A stretch of DNA of 64,000 nt from Tenacibaculum soleae (GCF_001693415.1 NZ_MAKX01000024.1:1-64000), one strand, 5' to 3'; numbered from the stretch's first letter, positions 1 through 9,058 are shown. Translations and numbers: made by a program. The notes: a model not told the origin generated them from the sequence alone.

Positions 1-209
1 ACTCTCCAAATATTCGAACCTAATTTTATTCGAGCTTCAAATAATCCTTTATGAGTTTTCATTGGTGCCAAATACGTTTTCGGCACGTGCTGATAAGTTT
101 CGATTATTTCAATGACCTTAAATATCTTGTCTTGAACTTTTTTCGGTTGAGCAAGTAGAAACTCCTCGAAATAATTTTTATATTGTATTACTTGCCTAAC
201 TTTTTCCAT
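1..209 (-). CDS. RelE/HigB-like (phage Gp49-like) toxin, 5' part
   Basis: The reading frame starts at the ATG at 209-207 on the minus strand and runs without a stop off the left edge, giving about 69 residues. The protein begins MEKVRQVIQYKNYFEEFL and continues through a lysine-rich helix and the segment PMKTHKGLFEARI. This layout (N-terminal helices, then a 'K.hkGLfE.R' strand) is that of the Gp49-like branch of the RelE/ParE toxin superfamily, whose members cleave mRNA on the ribosome. In HigBA-type loci the toxin gene comes first and an Xre-family antitoxin follows, so the partner should lie just outside the left edge. A tyrosine recombinase gene lies 200 bp away on the same strand. The family call comes from the visible N-terminal half only; the catalytic C-terminal end is not in the window. 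Confidence 0.7.
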   Translation of the reverse strand, partial: MEKVRQVIQYKNYFEEFLLAQPKKVQDKIFKVIEIIETYQHVPKTYLAPMKTHKGLFEARIKLGSNIWR

Positions 210-410
210 TTAGACAAAGGTAACTTAAAAGTTACTATTTTCAAAATATTTCAAAAGTTAAATTTAAAGTCCGGGTGTTTTTGGGTATGTTTTACAACTC
301 GTTATATTAAGAGATAAATTCTCTTTAATTCTTTTTATTTCCCTGATAAAAGGAGTTTTTGTTCCTGATTATCGGTTAACAATATATAAAATAAATAAAA
401 AATAGTAAGT
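210..410. other. Intergenic gap between toxin gene and recombinase gene
   Basis: Two hundred AT-rich bases separate the end of the recombinase gene from the start of the toxin gene. The gap holds a short inverted pair (aacttaaaagtt near 222-233) and a GC-richer patch around 268-305 containing acaactcgttat. It must hold the toxin promoter, but I could not fix one with both boxes. Its place beside a recombinase makes it a candidate recombination site, though no repeat of it occurs elsewhere in the window. Confidence 0.3.
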
Positions 411-1595
411 TTAAATCTTACTTTTATTTAAAAATAATGGTGGTAACGGTTCTTTTTGTAAATTGATTAAAATTGTATCTAATGGACTCTTTATTTCTAA
501 TAAATCTTTTTTAGCAACATGTGTGTAAATCATCGTAGTTTCTGGTTTTGCATGGCCTAATAGTTCTTGGATATGCCTAAGTCCGATACCGTTTTCTAGT
601 AAATGTGTAGCGTAACTGTGTCGAAGTGTGTGCGGAGTTACATGCTTTTTTATACCTGCTAGTCGAGTAGAGGTGTGCAAAAATTTACGAATACTACTTT
701 CGGAGTATCTTTTGCCATTCGGATTTTCTACAAAATATCGTTTTGGTAGGTATGTTTTTAAGTAATTATCTAACAAGGTTAAAAAGCTATCTGCTAAAAT
801 AACATATCGGTCTTTTCTACCTTTTCCGTTTCTTATAAATAATTGCCGCCTAGCGATATCAATATATTGTAACTCTAAATTTACCAACTCTCCAATTCGC
901 AATCCAGCAGAATATAATAAGGCTAAAACGGCTCGATGTTTTAAGTTTTTGGTAACTTGTAATAAAGCAATTATTTCTTGTTGTGATAATACTGATGGTA
1001 ATATTTTAGATCGTTTAGGTCTTTCTAATGAAAGTGAGTTGATGGTGCAATCAGGATAAAAAACAATAAATAATTTTAAAGCGCTTATAAATTGTCGTTG
1101 TGAACTAATACTATAATTTCGGGCAATAAAAACAGTTTCAATAAATAGCTCAACATTTTTATTTGTAAGAGATTTTATTGGAGTTGGTTGAGCAAAATTA
1201 ATAAAATCAGCAATAAAAGTAAAATAGGTCATTATGGTGCTTTCGCTATAACGTTTACCGCGTAAATATTTTACATAATTTCTAATAATTTCTTTATTAC
1301 CTTCGGTAAGTGTGCGCTCAGTTTTTATGCCTCTGTGATATAGTTTTTTATAAACAGATGCGTCTACTTTTAAATCAGAAACATCTTTTAATAATTGTTG
1401 TATTTCACTAAAAGTTTCATCAGTAAAAACACTAACCCAACCACGTAAAGTTTTGCTCCAAGTAAATTTTTTTAAACTTCTTATTTTATTAATAATAACA
1501 GTGTCATATTTAAAAGTAAGTAATAAAACTACTTTTTTTCTATGCAATGTTTTTTTAGCAATAACAATAATTTTTTTAGATAGTAACTTTTTCAT
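411..1595 (-). CDS. Tyrosine recombinase / site-specific integrase
   Basis: A 394-residue phage-integrase-family recombinase, which cuts and rejoins DNA through a covalent tyrosine intermediate. The C-terminal catalytic domain shows the full set of active residues: Arg233 in SAGLRIGEL, the lysine of the GKGRKDR hairpin near 257, His322 and Arg325 in HTLRHSYATHL, His348 in LLGHAKPETT and Tyr357 in IYTHV. Residues about 95-190 form the SAM-like core-binding domain (YSESTIMTYFTFIADFI). About 90 further residues precede it, with the motif FTWSKTLRGWVSVF, so the protein is longer than XerC/XerD (about 300). It is a mobile-element or integron-like recombinase rather than the housekeeping Xer protein. 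The neighbouring toxin gene fits an accessory island. A lone -7-like box (TATCTTTG, 1610-1603) sits just before the ATG. Confidence 0.9.
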   Translation of the reverse strand: MKKLLSKKIIVIAKKTLHRKKVVLLLTFKYDTVIINKIRSLKKFTWSKTLRGWVSVFTDETFSEIQQLLKDVSDLKVDASVYKKLYHRGIKTERTLTEGNKEIIRNYVKYLRGKRYSESTIMTYFTFIADFINFAQPTPIKSLTNKNVELFIETVFIARNYSISSQRQFISALKLFIVFYPDCTINSLSLERPKRSKILPSVLSQQEIIALLQVTKNLKHRAVLALLYSAGLRIGELVNLELQYIDIARRQLFIRNGKGRKDRYVILADSFLTLLDNYLKTYLPKRYFVENPNGKRYSESSIRKFLHTSTRLAGIKKHVTPHTLRHSYATHLLENGIGLRHIQELLGHAKPETTMIYTHVAKKDLLEIKSPLDTILINLQKEPLPPLFLNKSKI

Positions 1596-1690
1596 ATCAT
1601 ATCAAAGATACAAAAAAATGATGAGTTAGTGTGTTGATTTTTAATTGAGTATATCTGTGTTTAGTACGCTGTGAAATCAAAAATAGATGC

Positions 1691-4132
1691 TTAAAATTGC
1701 ATTTCTATTTTAAGGTTTAATACTCTTCCTGTCATGTAATTTGGTATTCCGTATTGTTGTTTGCTATAAGCGTCTCTAACCCAAGTATTGGTTATAGAGT
1801 TTCTGATGTCAAAAATATTAAATAACTCTAAACCAGCAGTTAATTCCTTAAAATCCTTAAAGAAACCTGTTTGATTTTTCTTACTAGCATCGGTAAAAAT
1901 ATATGAAACGCCAATATCGGCACGTTTGTAGTCATTTAATCTATTTTGATATTGATATACATTTGAATAAGCAGGCGAACCTCCAGGAAGGCCAGTGTTG
2001 TAAACTAAATTCAAGTATGCTTTTAAATCTGGTAAATTAGGTACATAATCTTGAAATAAAACACCAAATTTTAAACGTTGGTCGGTAGGTCGAGCAATAT
2101 AGCCTTGGTTATTAATGTTTTCTTTAGTTTTTAAATACCCAAAACTAACCCAACTGTCATTACCTGGTACAAATTCTCCATTTAAACGAATATCTAATCC
2201 GTAGGCATATGCATTAGTAATATTGTCTGCCCTGTACCTAATACGAACATTATCTACCGAGTACGAGTTTACATCTGTTAAATCTTTATAATATAATTCG
2301 GTAATTAATTTAAAAGGACGTTGCCACATGGTAAAACTGTACTCATTACCAGCAACTATATGAATAGATTTTTGGGCTTTTACCTTCGGATGAATTTGAC
2401 CATCATAATCGCGTAATTCTTTGTATGATGGCGGTTGTGAATACCATCCACCAGAAATTCTGAAAAGTATATCTTTATCCCAATCTGGTTTTATTGCAAA
2501 TTGTGCTCTTGGGCTAAAAGTAAATTGATTTTTAGAATTTAAAGAAGCTGATTTTAAACTCCAATTTTGTGTTCTAACTCCAATATTCATCCAAATTTGA
2601 TGATTTTTCCAAAATGTTTTTCTACTAAACTGTAAAAAGCTCGATATTCGATGAATATCAATATCATTTTCTACTCTGATGTTATTAAAAGGTTCAATAG
2701 GATGTGTAAATGGTTGGTAAGGTTGGTTGTTTGAATGGTGTGGCGGGCGCACAGAAAAACCTAACGAATCGATAACTTCCCATTCGCGAATACGATTTTT
2801 AATATTTTCAGTTTGGTATTTTACGCCTGCTTTCCATTCATTTTTTCCGTCTTTTAAAGTTGCCTTTAATTGAATATTGCTTATTAGAGCATCTAAATCG
2901 TTTCGAGCATGATTTATTTGTGATCCAATACCTTGTGAAAAAGTTACTTCGCCAAAATTTTCTGAACCAATATTACTGTCAACTTCACCTAAATTATATG
3001 AAGCAGCAATGTCAAAATATTCTTCTTCTTGTGTGTTAAATGAAGAGATAGTTCCTGTAATTGTTAAATTATCATTTAGTTTATAATCTGTAGAAAATGC
3101 ACCAAAAAGTGTTTTAAATTGATCTTTTTCTTGTCCTTGATAATAAACAATTAGTTCTAACGGATTTGCAAGTGTACCAAAGCGTGTTTTTCTAGTTAAT
3201 GGTTCGTAATTGTAATTGTTTAAAGAAAAATTACTTAAAAAATTTAAGGTTAGTTTTTCGTTTGCTTTATATGATAAAAATGATTGTACATCTGTAAACG
3301 TTGGTTTAAAATTAACTTCAACCTGTTTGCTATTAACAAACAAACTATTATCACGATATCTAACACCAACAATGGCACTTAATTTATTATTTAAAAAAAT
3401 ATCTTCAAAAGTTAAACTACCGCCTAATAAACTTAAATCTATTTTAGTGTTATTTTTAGTTGGTTTTCGATAAGTAATGTCTAAAACAGATGAAAGTTTA
3501 TCGCCGTATTTTGCTTGAAATCCGCCTGCGGAAAAATCAATATTTTGAATCATTTGAGGATTGATGAAACTTAAGCCTTCTTGTTGACCTGATCGTATTA
3601 AAAACGGACGGTATACTTCAATACCATTTATGTATACTAAGTTTTCATCAAAATTACCACCACGAACATTGTATTGTGTGCTTAACTCGTTGTTGTTACT
3701 AACGCCAGGTAAGGTCATTAAAATATTTTCAACTCCGGCATTAGCACCAAGTACATTTTTGACTTTTTGAGTTTTAATTTTAGTAATTCCTTGGGCTTCC
3801 TTTTTGCGGTTTTTAACAATAATTTCTTCTAACTCTTGCGATTTAAATTTTAAAGAAGGTGAGAAGTTAAAATTTTTTTTTCCTCGAGATGTAAATTTTT
3901 TAGTGACAGTTTTGTAAGAAATATGGCTAAAAGTAACGGTAACAGTTTTACGCATTGGTATGGTAAAAGAATAGTTTCCGTTAGTATTAGTTGTTGTTCC
4001 TTCTGATAAAAAAGATATGGTAACACCTTCTATGGGCATATTAAACTTATTGCTGATAACTCCTTTTATAATTGCAGTTTTTTGAGCAAAAACTATTGAA
4101 GGAAATAGTATTAATAGGAGTATTTTTTTCAA
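1691..4132 (-). CDS. TonB-dependent receptor with CarboxypepD_reg-like domain
   Basis: An 813-residue outer-membrane receptor. A signal peptide covers residues 1-16 (ending VFAQ). A CarboxypepD_reg-like beta-sandwich follows at about 20-105 (GVISNKFNMPIEGVTISF, NGNYSF), then the plug domain at about 125-220 (GVENILMTLPGVS, YNVRGGNFDENLVYINGIEV) and a beta-barrel that ends in a terminal Phe (KIEMQF), as outer-membrane proteins do. It presumably imports a substrate with TonB-ExbBD energy; the substrate cannot be read from the sequence. There is no SusD partner. The gene starts 5 bp after the stop of the M23 peptidase gene, so the two should be co-transcribed. Confidence 0.9.
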   Translation of the reverse strand: MKKILLLILFPSIVFAQKTAIIKGVISNKFNMPIEGVTISFLSEGTTTNTNGNYSFTIPMRKTVTVTFSHISYKTVTKKFTSRGKKNFNFSPSLKFKSQELEEIIVKNRKKEAQGITKIKTQKVKNVLGANAGVENILMTLPGVSNNNELSTQYNVRGGNFDENLVYINGIEVYRPFLIRSGQQEGLSFINPQMIQNIDFSAGGFQAKYGDKLSSVLDITYRKPTKNNTKIDLSLLGGSLTFEDIFLNNKLSAIVGVRYRDNSLFVNSKQVEVNFKPTFTDVQSFLSYKANEKLTLNFLSNFSLNNYNYEPLTRKTRFGTLANPLELIVYYQGQEKDQFKTLFGAFSTDYKLNDNLTITGTISSFNTQEEEYFDIAASYNLGEVDSNIGSENFGEVTFSQGIGSQINHARNDLDALISNIQLKATLKDGKNEWKAGVKYQTENIKNRIREWEVIDSLGFSVRPPHHSNNQPYQPFTHPIEPFNNIRVENDIDIHRISSFLQFSRKTFWKNHQIWMNIGVRTQNWSLKSASLNSKNQFTFSPRAQFAIKPDWDKDILFRISGGWYSQPPSYKELRDYDGQIHPKVKAQKSIHIVAGNEYSFTMWQRPFKLITELYYKDLTDVNSYSVDNVRIRYRADNITNAYAYGLDIRLNGEFVPGNDSWVSFGYLKTKENINNQGYIARPTDQRLKFGVLFQDYVPNLPDLKAYLNLVYNTGLPGGSPAYSNVYQYQNRLNDYKRADIGVSYIFTDASKKNQTGFFKDFKELTAGLELFNIFDIRNSITNTWVRDAYSKQQYGIPNYMTGRVLNLKIEMQF

Positions 4133-4137
4133 TTTTT

Positions 4138-5829
4138 TTATTTTTTAAAAAAGGTAGAAGTCATTGTTTTTTTATTACCAACATTATCAGCAACTATAAT
4201 TTTAAATATATGCTTACTTCCTACTAGTTTAGTATCTGAAAAATTATAAGTAAGGATTCCTTTTTTATGATTAAATTCCATTAAAATCCATTTCCCATCA
4301 ATAGTAGCGGTATAGTTTTTTATACCTGATCCTTTGTCTTTAATTTTTACTTTTAAGGTACTGTTTTTTGAAATCCATTGCTTGTCTTTAAAGTTGTAAC
4401 GATTAATGGTTGGTTTAACGGTGTCGTAAAGCAAGGTGTATTTTCCTAATGTTTTAGTTGTTGTATATACTTTATCTATTTTCTTTTTAGTGCTGGTGTA
4501 CCTTGGATATTTTGGGTTGGTAACATTTGCGATGTATACTTGTTGTTTTTGTTTATCATTTAAAAAAGAAGTACCAAAAGTTAAGGTATACCTTTTATCT
4601 AAAGGAACTGTTTGGTTATGAACTTTTACAACTCCATTATTCATAGAAAAATCTAAAAAACAATCGTTATAAAAAGTATTTTTAGGAAAAGCAACTGTAA
4701 CATTATTTAACGTAAATTTTTGAAAATTTTTAGCAATAATTTTATAATTAGTAGTGTCTTTTTGTTGATAAACTAAATTGCTTGCTACTCCTTTTATAGG
4801 TATTTTAATGGAGGTGGTATTGTTTTTTAAATCTTTTGCAATTATTTCAACATTATAATTTAAACCATTTTCAACCGTAATTTTACCATTATTTACTAAA
4901 TCTTCATATAAACTTAATCGGTTTGCAGTAACTTTGTGTGTTTTTTGAACCCTTTTTTTATAAGTTTTATAATGTTTGTAGTCAATTAATAAGTTTATGT
5001 ATTTACTTTCGGCAAATGAAAAAGTTTCAACATCATGGTAATACACCCTGCTACCGTTTACTTTCATTTCAAGGCTATAAATTCCATTTTTATTTAAAGC
5101 TTCATCTAATCTGTCAAAAACACTTACTCCAAAACCAATAACACCACTTGCGGTAATTTGTTCGCTTATAAAATTATTAGCACTTAATTTCTTAAAGGAA
5201 ATAGTAGTTTTTAAACTCGAATTATTTATTCTTGATTGTTCGTTTAAAGGATAAGCAATTAGTTTTTGTAATGTTGGAGGCGTGGCATCTTTAGGATTCA
5301 TTCCAAAAAATAAGGGATTTATAATATGCTCCGTTTTGGTATCTCTAATTTCATAATGTAAATGAGGTCCGCCCGAACTTCCTGTGTCACCAGTATATCC
5401 AATAAGTTGCCCTTTTGTTACAGGGAATTTTTGAGAGTCTGGAAATAAGTTTCCTGTTTGATAGTTTTTCTTCTTATACTGAATATGCTTTACATATTTT
5501 TGAATGTTAGGAGCAAATTTTTTAAGATGTGCATACACAGTAGTATATCCGTTAGGATGTTTTACATACATAGCTTTACCAAAACCGTATTGCGATACTT
5601 TTATACGAGAAACATATCCGTTAGCAGGAGCATAAATAGGAATGCCTTGTTTTCCTTGGGTTTTAATATCTATGCCAGAATGAAAATGATTACTTCTTAG
5701 CTCGCCAAAAGTACCCGATAAAATAATTGGTATTTTTAAAGGAGAAGAAAAATAGTTTTTAGGATATTGCTTTTGCGCGTTTCCTATATAAAAAAATAGT
5801 AAAAAAATAGTAGAAAAGTAAAATTTCAA
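4138..5829 (-). CDS. M23 (LytM) family peptidase, exported
   Basis: A 563-residue exported protein with a signal peptide (residues 1-18, IGNAQ). The LytM/lysostaphin-type zinc peptidase domain occupies about residues 40-175: NHFHSGIDIKTQGKQG supplies the first His and the Asp, and GPHLHYEIRD supplies the HxH pair. Such enzymes cut peptide cross-links in peptidoglycan, or act as inactive activators of amidases; here the metal ligands are all present. The remaining about 380 residues are beta-rich with no clear domain match, and the region around IKDKGSGIKNYTATIDG resembles an Ig-like fold. It is the first gene of a pair with the TonB-dependent receptor 5 bp downstream; this pairing suggests work at the envelope. 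Confidence 0.88.
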   Translation of the reverse strand: MKFYFSTIFLLFFYIGNAQKQYPKNYFSSPLKIPIILSGTFGELRSNHFHSGIDIKTQGKQGIPIYAPANGYVSRIKVSQYGFGKAMYVKHPNGYTTVYAHLKKFAPNIQKYVKHIQYKKKNYQTGNLFPDSQKFPVTKGQLIGYTGDTGSSGGPHLHYEIRDTKTEHIINPLFFGMNPKDATPPTLQKLIAYPLNEQSRINNSSLKTTISFKKLSANNFISEQITASGVIGFGVSVFDRLDEALNKNGIYSLEMKVNGSRVYYHDVETFSFAESKYINLLIDYKHYKTYKKRVQKTHKVTANRLSLYEDLVNNGKITVENGLNYNVEIIAKDLKNNTTSIKIPIKGVASNLVYQQKDTTNYKIIAKNFQKFTLNNVTVAFPKNTFYNDCFLDFSMNNGVVKVHNQTVPLDKRYTLTFGTSFLNDKQKQQVYIANVTNPKYPRYTSTKKKIDKVYTTTKTLGKYTLLYDTVKPTINRYNFKDKQWISKNSTLKVKIKDKGSGIKNYTATIDGKWILMEFNHKKGILTYNFSDTKLVGSKHIFKIIVADNVGNKKTMTSTFFKK

Positions 5830-5918
5830 ATCATAGCGGTTTTATACAAAATTACTAAAAATATACGAAATACTTATAAGGTTTAAAATCAGTGTTTTGG
5901 TAAAAAACAACAAAAGAG

Positions 5919-5949
5919 TTGCTATTTAAAATCTATATTAATAACTTTG
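5919..5949 (+). promoter_or_regulatory. Predicted promoter of the coiled-coil/zapA/6S region
   Basis: A TTG at 5919-5921 and TAACTTTG at 5942-5949 are 20 bp apart, matching the Bacteroidota housekeeping promoter (-33 TTG, -7 TAnnTTTG). The start codon of the coiled-coil gene lies 28 bp downstream. Confidence 0.6.
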
Positions 5950-5977
5950 TAAATATAGTTTTATTCTCAAAAAATAA

Positions 5978-6268
5978 ATGAGTAACCCTTTAGAAGCAAT
6001 TCATTTACTGGAAGATAAGTTAAAAAAGCTACTATCTAGGTACGAGTTTTTAAAAGAAGAAAACCAGGTATTGCTTCAAAATAATGCTAGGTTACACGTT
6101 TTATTACAAGAGAAAGCGCAAGAATTAAATACAAAGCATGAACAATATAAATTGCTAAAACTTGCTAAAACTATAGAAGGCAGTAATGAAAATACAAGAG
6201 AAACAAAACTCAAAATAAATACATTAGTTCGAGAGATTGATAAATGCATCGCTCTTTTGAATTCATAA
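5978..6268 (+). CDS. Small coiled-coil protein upstream of zapA (ZapB-like by context)
   Basis: A 96-residue soluble protein that is almost wholly helical. Residues about 5-60 have a heptad pattern (LEDKLKKLLSRYEFLKEEN, LLQNNARLHVLLQEKAQEL) expected of a parallel coiled coil. No catalytic or binding motif is visible and there is no signal peptide. It is the first gene after a good promoter and is followed 12 bp later by zapA, so both are probably made from one message. The position and coiled coil suggest a partner of ZapA at the division ring, comparable to ZapB, but that role is inferred and not shown by sequence identity. Confidence 0.8.
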   Translation: MSNPLEAIHLLEDKLKKLLSRYEFLKEENQVLLQNNARLHVLLQEKAQELNTKHEQYKLLKLAKTIEGSNENTRETKLKINTLVREIDKCIALLNS

Positions 6269-6280
6269 AAAGTTCTTTAC

Positions 6281-6568
6281 ATGGCAAAAATAAAAGTTAA
6301 TGTTGTAATTGCAGGAAGAACGTATCCGTTAAGTGTTAATAACACCGATGAAGAGCAAGGGATGCGTACAGCAGCAAAAAGCATTAATGATTTAATTGCT
6401 AAGTTTGAGCAAAATTATGCGGTAGCTGATAAACAAGATGTACTAGCAATGAGTGCATTGCAATTTGCATCTAAATCAGAAATAGTATCTTTAAACAATA
6501 CTAAAGAAACTACCGAAATATTAAATAAAATAAGTGATTTAACTAACTTGTTAGATAAACATTTATAA
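6281..6568 (+). CDS. zapA: Cell division protein ZapA
   Basis: A 95-residue ZapA family protein, which bundles FtsZ filaments at the division site. The N-terminal globular part shows the family pattern VNVVIAGRTYPLSVN followed by EEQGMRTAAKSINDLI; the C-terminal half is a coiled coil (ALQFASKSEIVSL, ILNKISDLTNLLDKHL). Length and organisation match ZapA. It lies 12 bp after the coiled-coil gene and directly before the 6S RNA and rny, an order similar to the zapA-ssrS linkage known in gammaproteobacteria. Confidence 0.9.
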   Translation: MAKIKVNVVIAGRTYPLSVNNTDEEQGMRTAAKSINDLIAKFEQNYAVADKQDVLAMSALQFASKSEIVSLNNTKETTEILNKISDLTNLLDKHL

Positions 6569-6589
6569 CGTTCTTTAAAATACATTATT

Positions 6590-6762
6590 AATATACTGCC
6601 TACATTAGTACATTGTTTGTTAAACTCAACACTATTTATTTAGAAAGGATGAGTCTTGGTTAGTAAAGCATGCCGATTTAATTTCGGATCCTTGATAAAC
6701 CAGTTAGTCCTAAACCTGTTTTTTTGGAGTTTATAAAACCCTATTGATGTAGGCTTTTTTTA
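6590..6762 (+). ncRNA. ssrS: 6S RNA, flavobacterial type (6S-Flavo)
   Basis: The 212 bp between zapA and rny hold a structured RNA. The outer stem pairs GCCTACAT (6598-6605) with ATGTAGGC (6747-6754), followed at once by a run of T that acts as terminator. Inside, GGATGAGTCTTGGTTAG (from about 6647) pairs partly with AACCAGTTAGTCC (about 6699-6711), and CCGATTTAATTTCGG makes the apical hairpin. A long, interrupted hairpin with an open middle is the form of 6S RNA, which binds RNA polymerase by mimicking an open promoter. The place between zapA and rny is that known for the Rfam family 6S-Flavo. The ends given are approximate, since no clear promoter was found inside the gap. Confidence 0.85.
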
Positions 6763-6780
6763 TACAATCAAATTAAAATT

Positions 6781-8346
6781 ATGGATGGAATATTATTTCC
6801 TGTGTTGGCAGGAATTATAGGGGTAGCAATAGGTTTTTTTATTGCTAAAATATTAGAAAAATCAAACGCTAATAAATTAATACAAGAAACAAGAAAAACA
6901 GCTCGAAATATTGTAAAAGAAGCTAAGATAGAGGCAGATGCAATAAAGAAAGATAAAATATTACAAGCTAAAGAAAAGTTTATTGAATTAAAATCAGAGC
7001 ATGAAAAGGTTATTTTTTCGAGAGAAAAAAAAATGTCTGATGTTGAAAAAAGAATAAGAGATAAAGAAAGTCAAGTTTCTTCTGAATTAGATAAAAATAA
7101 AAAATTAAATAAATCCGTTGAAAAGAAAGCAGCAGATTTTGATTATAAATTAGATTTTTTAGATAAAAAAGAATCTGAATTAGAAAAATTACATAAACGT
7201 CATGTAGATATGCTAGAACAAATTTCTGGTTTATCTGCTGAAGATGCAAAAACAGAATTAGTATCATCTTTAAAAGATGAAGCTAAAGCAGATGCTATGT
7301 CGTTTGTACAAGACACAGTTGAAGAGGCTAAAATGACAGCACAGCAAGAGGCTCGTAAAGTTGTTTTAAATACTATTCAAAGAGTAGGAGTAGAGCAAGC
7401 TGTTGAAAATTGTGTGTCAGTTTTTAACTTAGAATCAGATGATGTTAAAGGGCGTATTATTGGTCGTGAAGGACGTAACATACGTGCCTTAGAGGCAGCA
7501 ACAGGAGTAGAAATTATTGTAGATGATACTCCAGAAGCAATTATATTATCTTGTTTTGATCCTGTTCGTAGAGAAATTGCTCGTTTATCAATGCATAAAT
7601 TAGTAACTGATGGTAGGATTCATCCGGCTCGAATTGAAGAGGTTGTTAAAAAAACAGAAAAACAAATTAGTCAAGAAATAATAGAAGTAGGTAAACGCAC
7701 GGTTATCGACTTAGGAATACATGGATTACATCCTGAATTAATTAAAATTGTAGGTCGTATGAAGTATCGTTCTTCATATGGTCAAAACTTATTACAGCAC
7801 TCTCGTGAAGTTGCAAACTTATGTGGTATTATGGCTGCCGAAATGGGCTTAAATGCAAAAGCAGCTAAACGAGCAGGTTTACTACACGATATTGGTAAAG
7901 TACCAGAAACTGAAAGTGAGTTGCCACATGCTTTATTAGGAATGCAATGGGCTGAAAAATTTGGTGAAAAGCCAGATGTATGTAACGCTATTGGTGCTCA
8001 CCATGATGAAATTGAAATGAAAAGCTTATTATCACCAATCGTACAGGTTTGTGATGCTATTTCAGGGGCAAGACCAGGGGCGCGCCGCCAAGTATTAGAT
8101 TCTTATATTCAACGTTTGAAAGACTTAGAAGATATTGCTTTCGGATTTAATGGAGTACAAAAAGCGTACGCCATTCAGGCAGGACGTGAGTTAAGGGTAA
8201 TGGTAGAAAGTGCTAAGGTAAACGATACTAAAGCGGCAGAATTATCATTTAATATTTCACAAAAAATACAAAATGATATGACTTACCCAGGTCAAGTAAA
8301 AGTTACTGTTATTCGTGAAACAAGGGCTGTTAATGTAGCTAAGTAA
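6781..8346 (+). CDS. rny: Ribonuclease Y
   Basis: A 521-residue membrane-anchored endoribonuclease that starts mRNA decay. An N-terminal transmembrane helix (residues about 5-24, [16 protein letters not shown]) is followed by a charged coiled coil to about residue 195, a KH RNA-binding domain at about 210-275 ([19 protein letters not shown]) and an HD catalytic domain with [12 protein letters not shown] and GAHHDEIEM. Length matches the family (about 520). The ATG follows the 6S RNA terminator by about 20 bp, so it needs its own promoter or read-through of the 6S transcript. Confidence 0.96.
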   Translation: MDGILFPVLAGIIGVAIGFFIAKILEKSNANKLIQETRKTARNIVKEAKIEADAIKKDKILQAKEKFIELKSEHEKVIFSREKKMSDVEKRIRDKESQVSSELDKNKKLNKSVEKKAADFDYKLDFLDKKESELEKLHKRHVDMLEQISGLSAEDAKTELVSSLKDEAKADAMSFVQDTVEEAKMTAQQEARKVVLNTIQRVGVEQAVENCVSVFNLESDDVKGRIIGREGRNIRALEAATGVEIIVDDTPEAIILSCFDPVRREIARLSMHKLVTDGRIHPARIEEVVKKTEKQISQEIIEVGKRTVIDLGIHGLHPELIKIVGRMKYRSSYGQNLLQHSREVANLCGIMAAEMGLNAKAAKRAGLLHDIGKVPETESELPHALLGMQWAEKFGEKPDVCNAIGAHHDEIEMKSLLSPIVQVCDAISGARPGARRQVLDSYIQRLKDLEDIAFGFNGVQKAYAIQAGRELRVMVESAKVNDTKAAELSFNISQKIQNDMTYPGQVKVTVIRETRAVNVAK

Positions 8347-8392
8347 TAAAGTAGAAAAACCTTATCAAGATGGGGATGATACATTAAAAATA

Positions 8393-8423
8393 AACCGCTG
8401 TAATAAACTGCAGTGGTTTTTTT
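8393..8423. terminator. Terminator after rny
   Basis: AACCGCTG and CAGTGGTT form a stem with one G-T pair around a short loop, followed by seven T on the plus strand. It lies about 45 bp after the rny stop and just before the 3' end of the opposite-strand gene. Confidence 0.7.
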
Positions 8424-8437
8424 ATTTGTAAATAAAA

Positions 8438-9058
8438 TTATTTTACTATTTTTATTAAAGGGTCTATATCTTTTATTAGAAAAGGATTAGGTTCCCAATT
8501 TCCCTGTATAAAACTTTGTGGAATTTCTTTTCCGGTCACTTTATCAATGTGATAAATTATAAAATATATATCATTACTAGTTGATATAATGTATTTATTG
8601 TGGCCTTCAAAGACTTCATTGTCAAAACCAGGTTTTAGGGTAATTATTTTTTTTATAAAGTTTATTTTTTCTATGTCTTGTTTTGTAGGGGTATAAAATT
8701 TAGAGGTTCCAGATATATCAAAATAAGGTATTTCTTTGGTAATTATGTTTACAGTAAAATTATAATTAAAACACTCTCTTTTATAGCCTAAAGGGATGAA
8801 TTTAAGAGTTTTGTTATAGTAAACTAAAGTGTCATTTTTATTAGCCCAAGCAGTTATTTCATAACTACTTAAGTTAATTTTTAATGCTGGATATTTATTC
8901 TTTAAAATAGTATTTGCTATTTTGATTATTGTTTTTTTTCTTGTTTTAATTAAGTTATTTTCTTTTTTATTTTTTTGGCAAAAGACAATATTTGTATTAA
9001 TTATAAGTATTAACACAAACCAAATTTTTCTTTGTGACAATGTTTTTTTTAAATACAC
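8438..9058 (-). CDS. Exported protein of unknown function
   Basis: A 206-residue protein that I do not recognise. The start is a GTG at 9058; the N-terminus has a basic stretch and a hydrophobic segment (IWFVLILIINTNIVFC) that reads as a signal peptide ending near Cys27-Gln28, so it is exported, or a lipoprotein if that Cys is lipidated. The mature part has alternating helices and strands (TILKNKYPALKI, DIYFIIYHIDKVTGK) and no obvious catalytic motif. It stands alone, tail to tail with rny and upstream of nothing on its strand. Confidence 0.7.
   Translation of the reverse strand: MYLKKTLSQRKIWFVLILIINTNIVFCQKNKKENNLIKTRKKTIIKIANTILKNKYPALKINLSSYEITAWANKNDTLVYYNKTLKFIPLGYKRECFNYNFTVNIITKEIPYFDISGTSKFYTPTKQDIEKINFIKKIITLKPGFDNEVFEGHNKYIISTSNDIYFIIYHIDKVTGKEIPQSFIQGNWEPNPFLIKDIDPLIKIVK

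Noticed and set aside
3216..3473. Open frame on the plus strand inside the TonB-dependent receptor gene
   Set aside because: It is antisense to a well-supported coding frame and its hydrophobic product reflects reverse reading of a barrel gene; similar shadows elsewhere were left out for the same reason.
7010..7267. Minus-strand open frame inside rny
   Set aside because: It is the mirror of the Lys/Glu-rich coiled coil of RNase Y and has a low-complexity Phe/Leu product.
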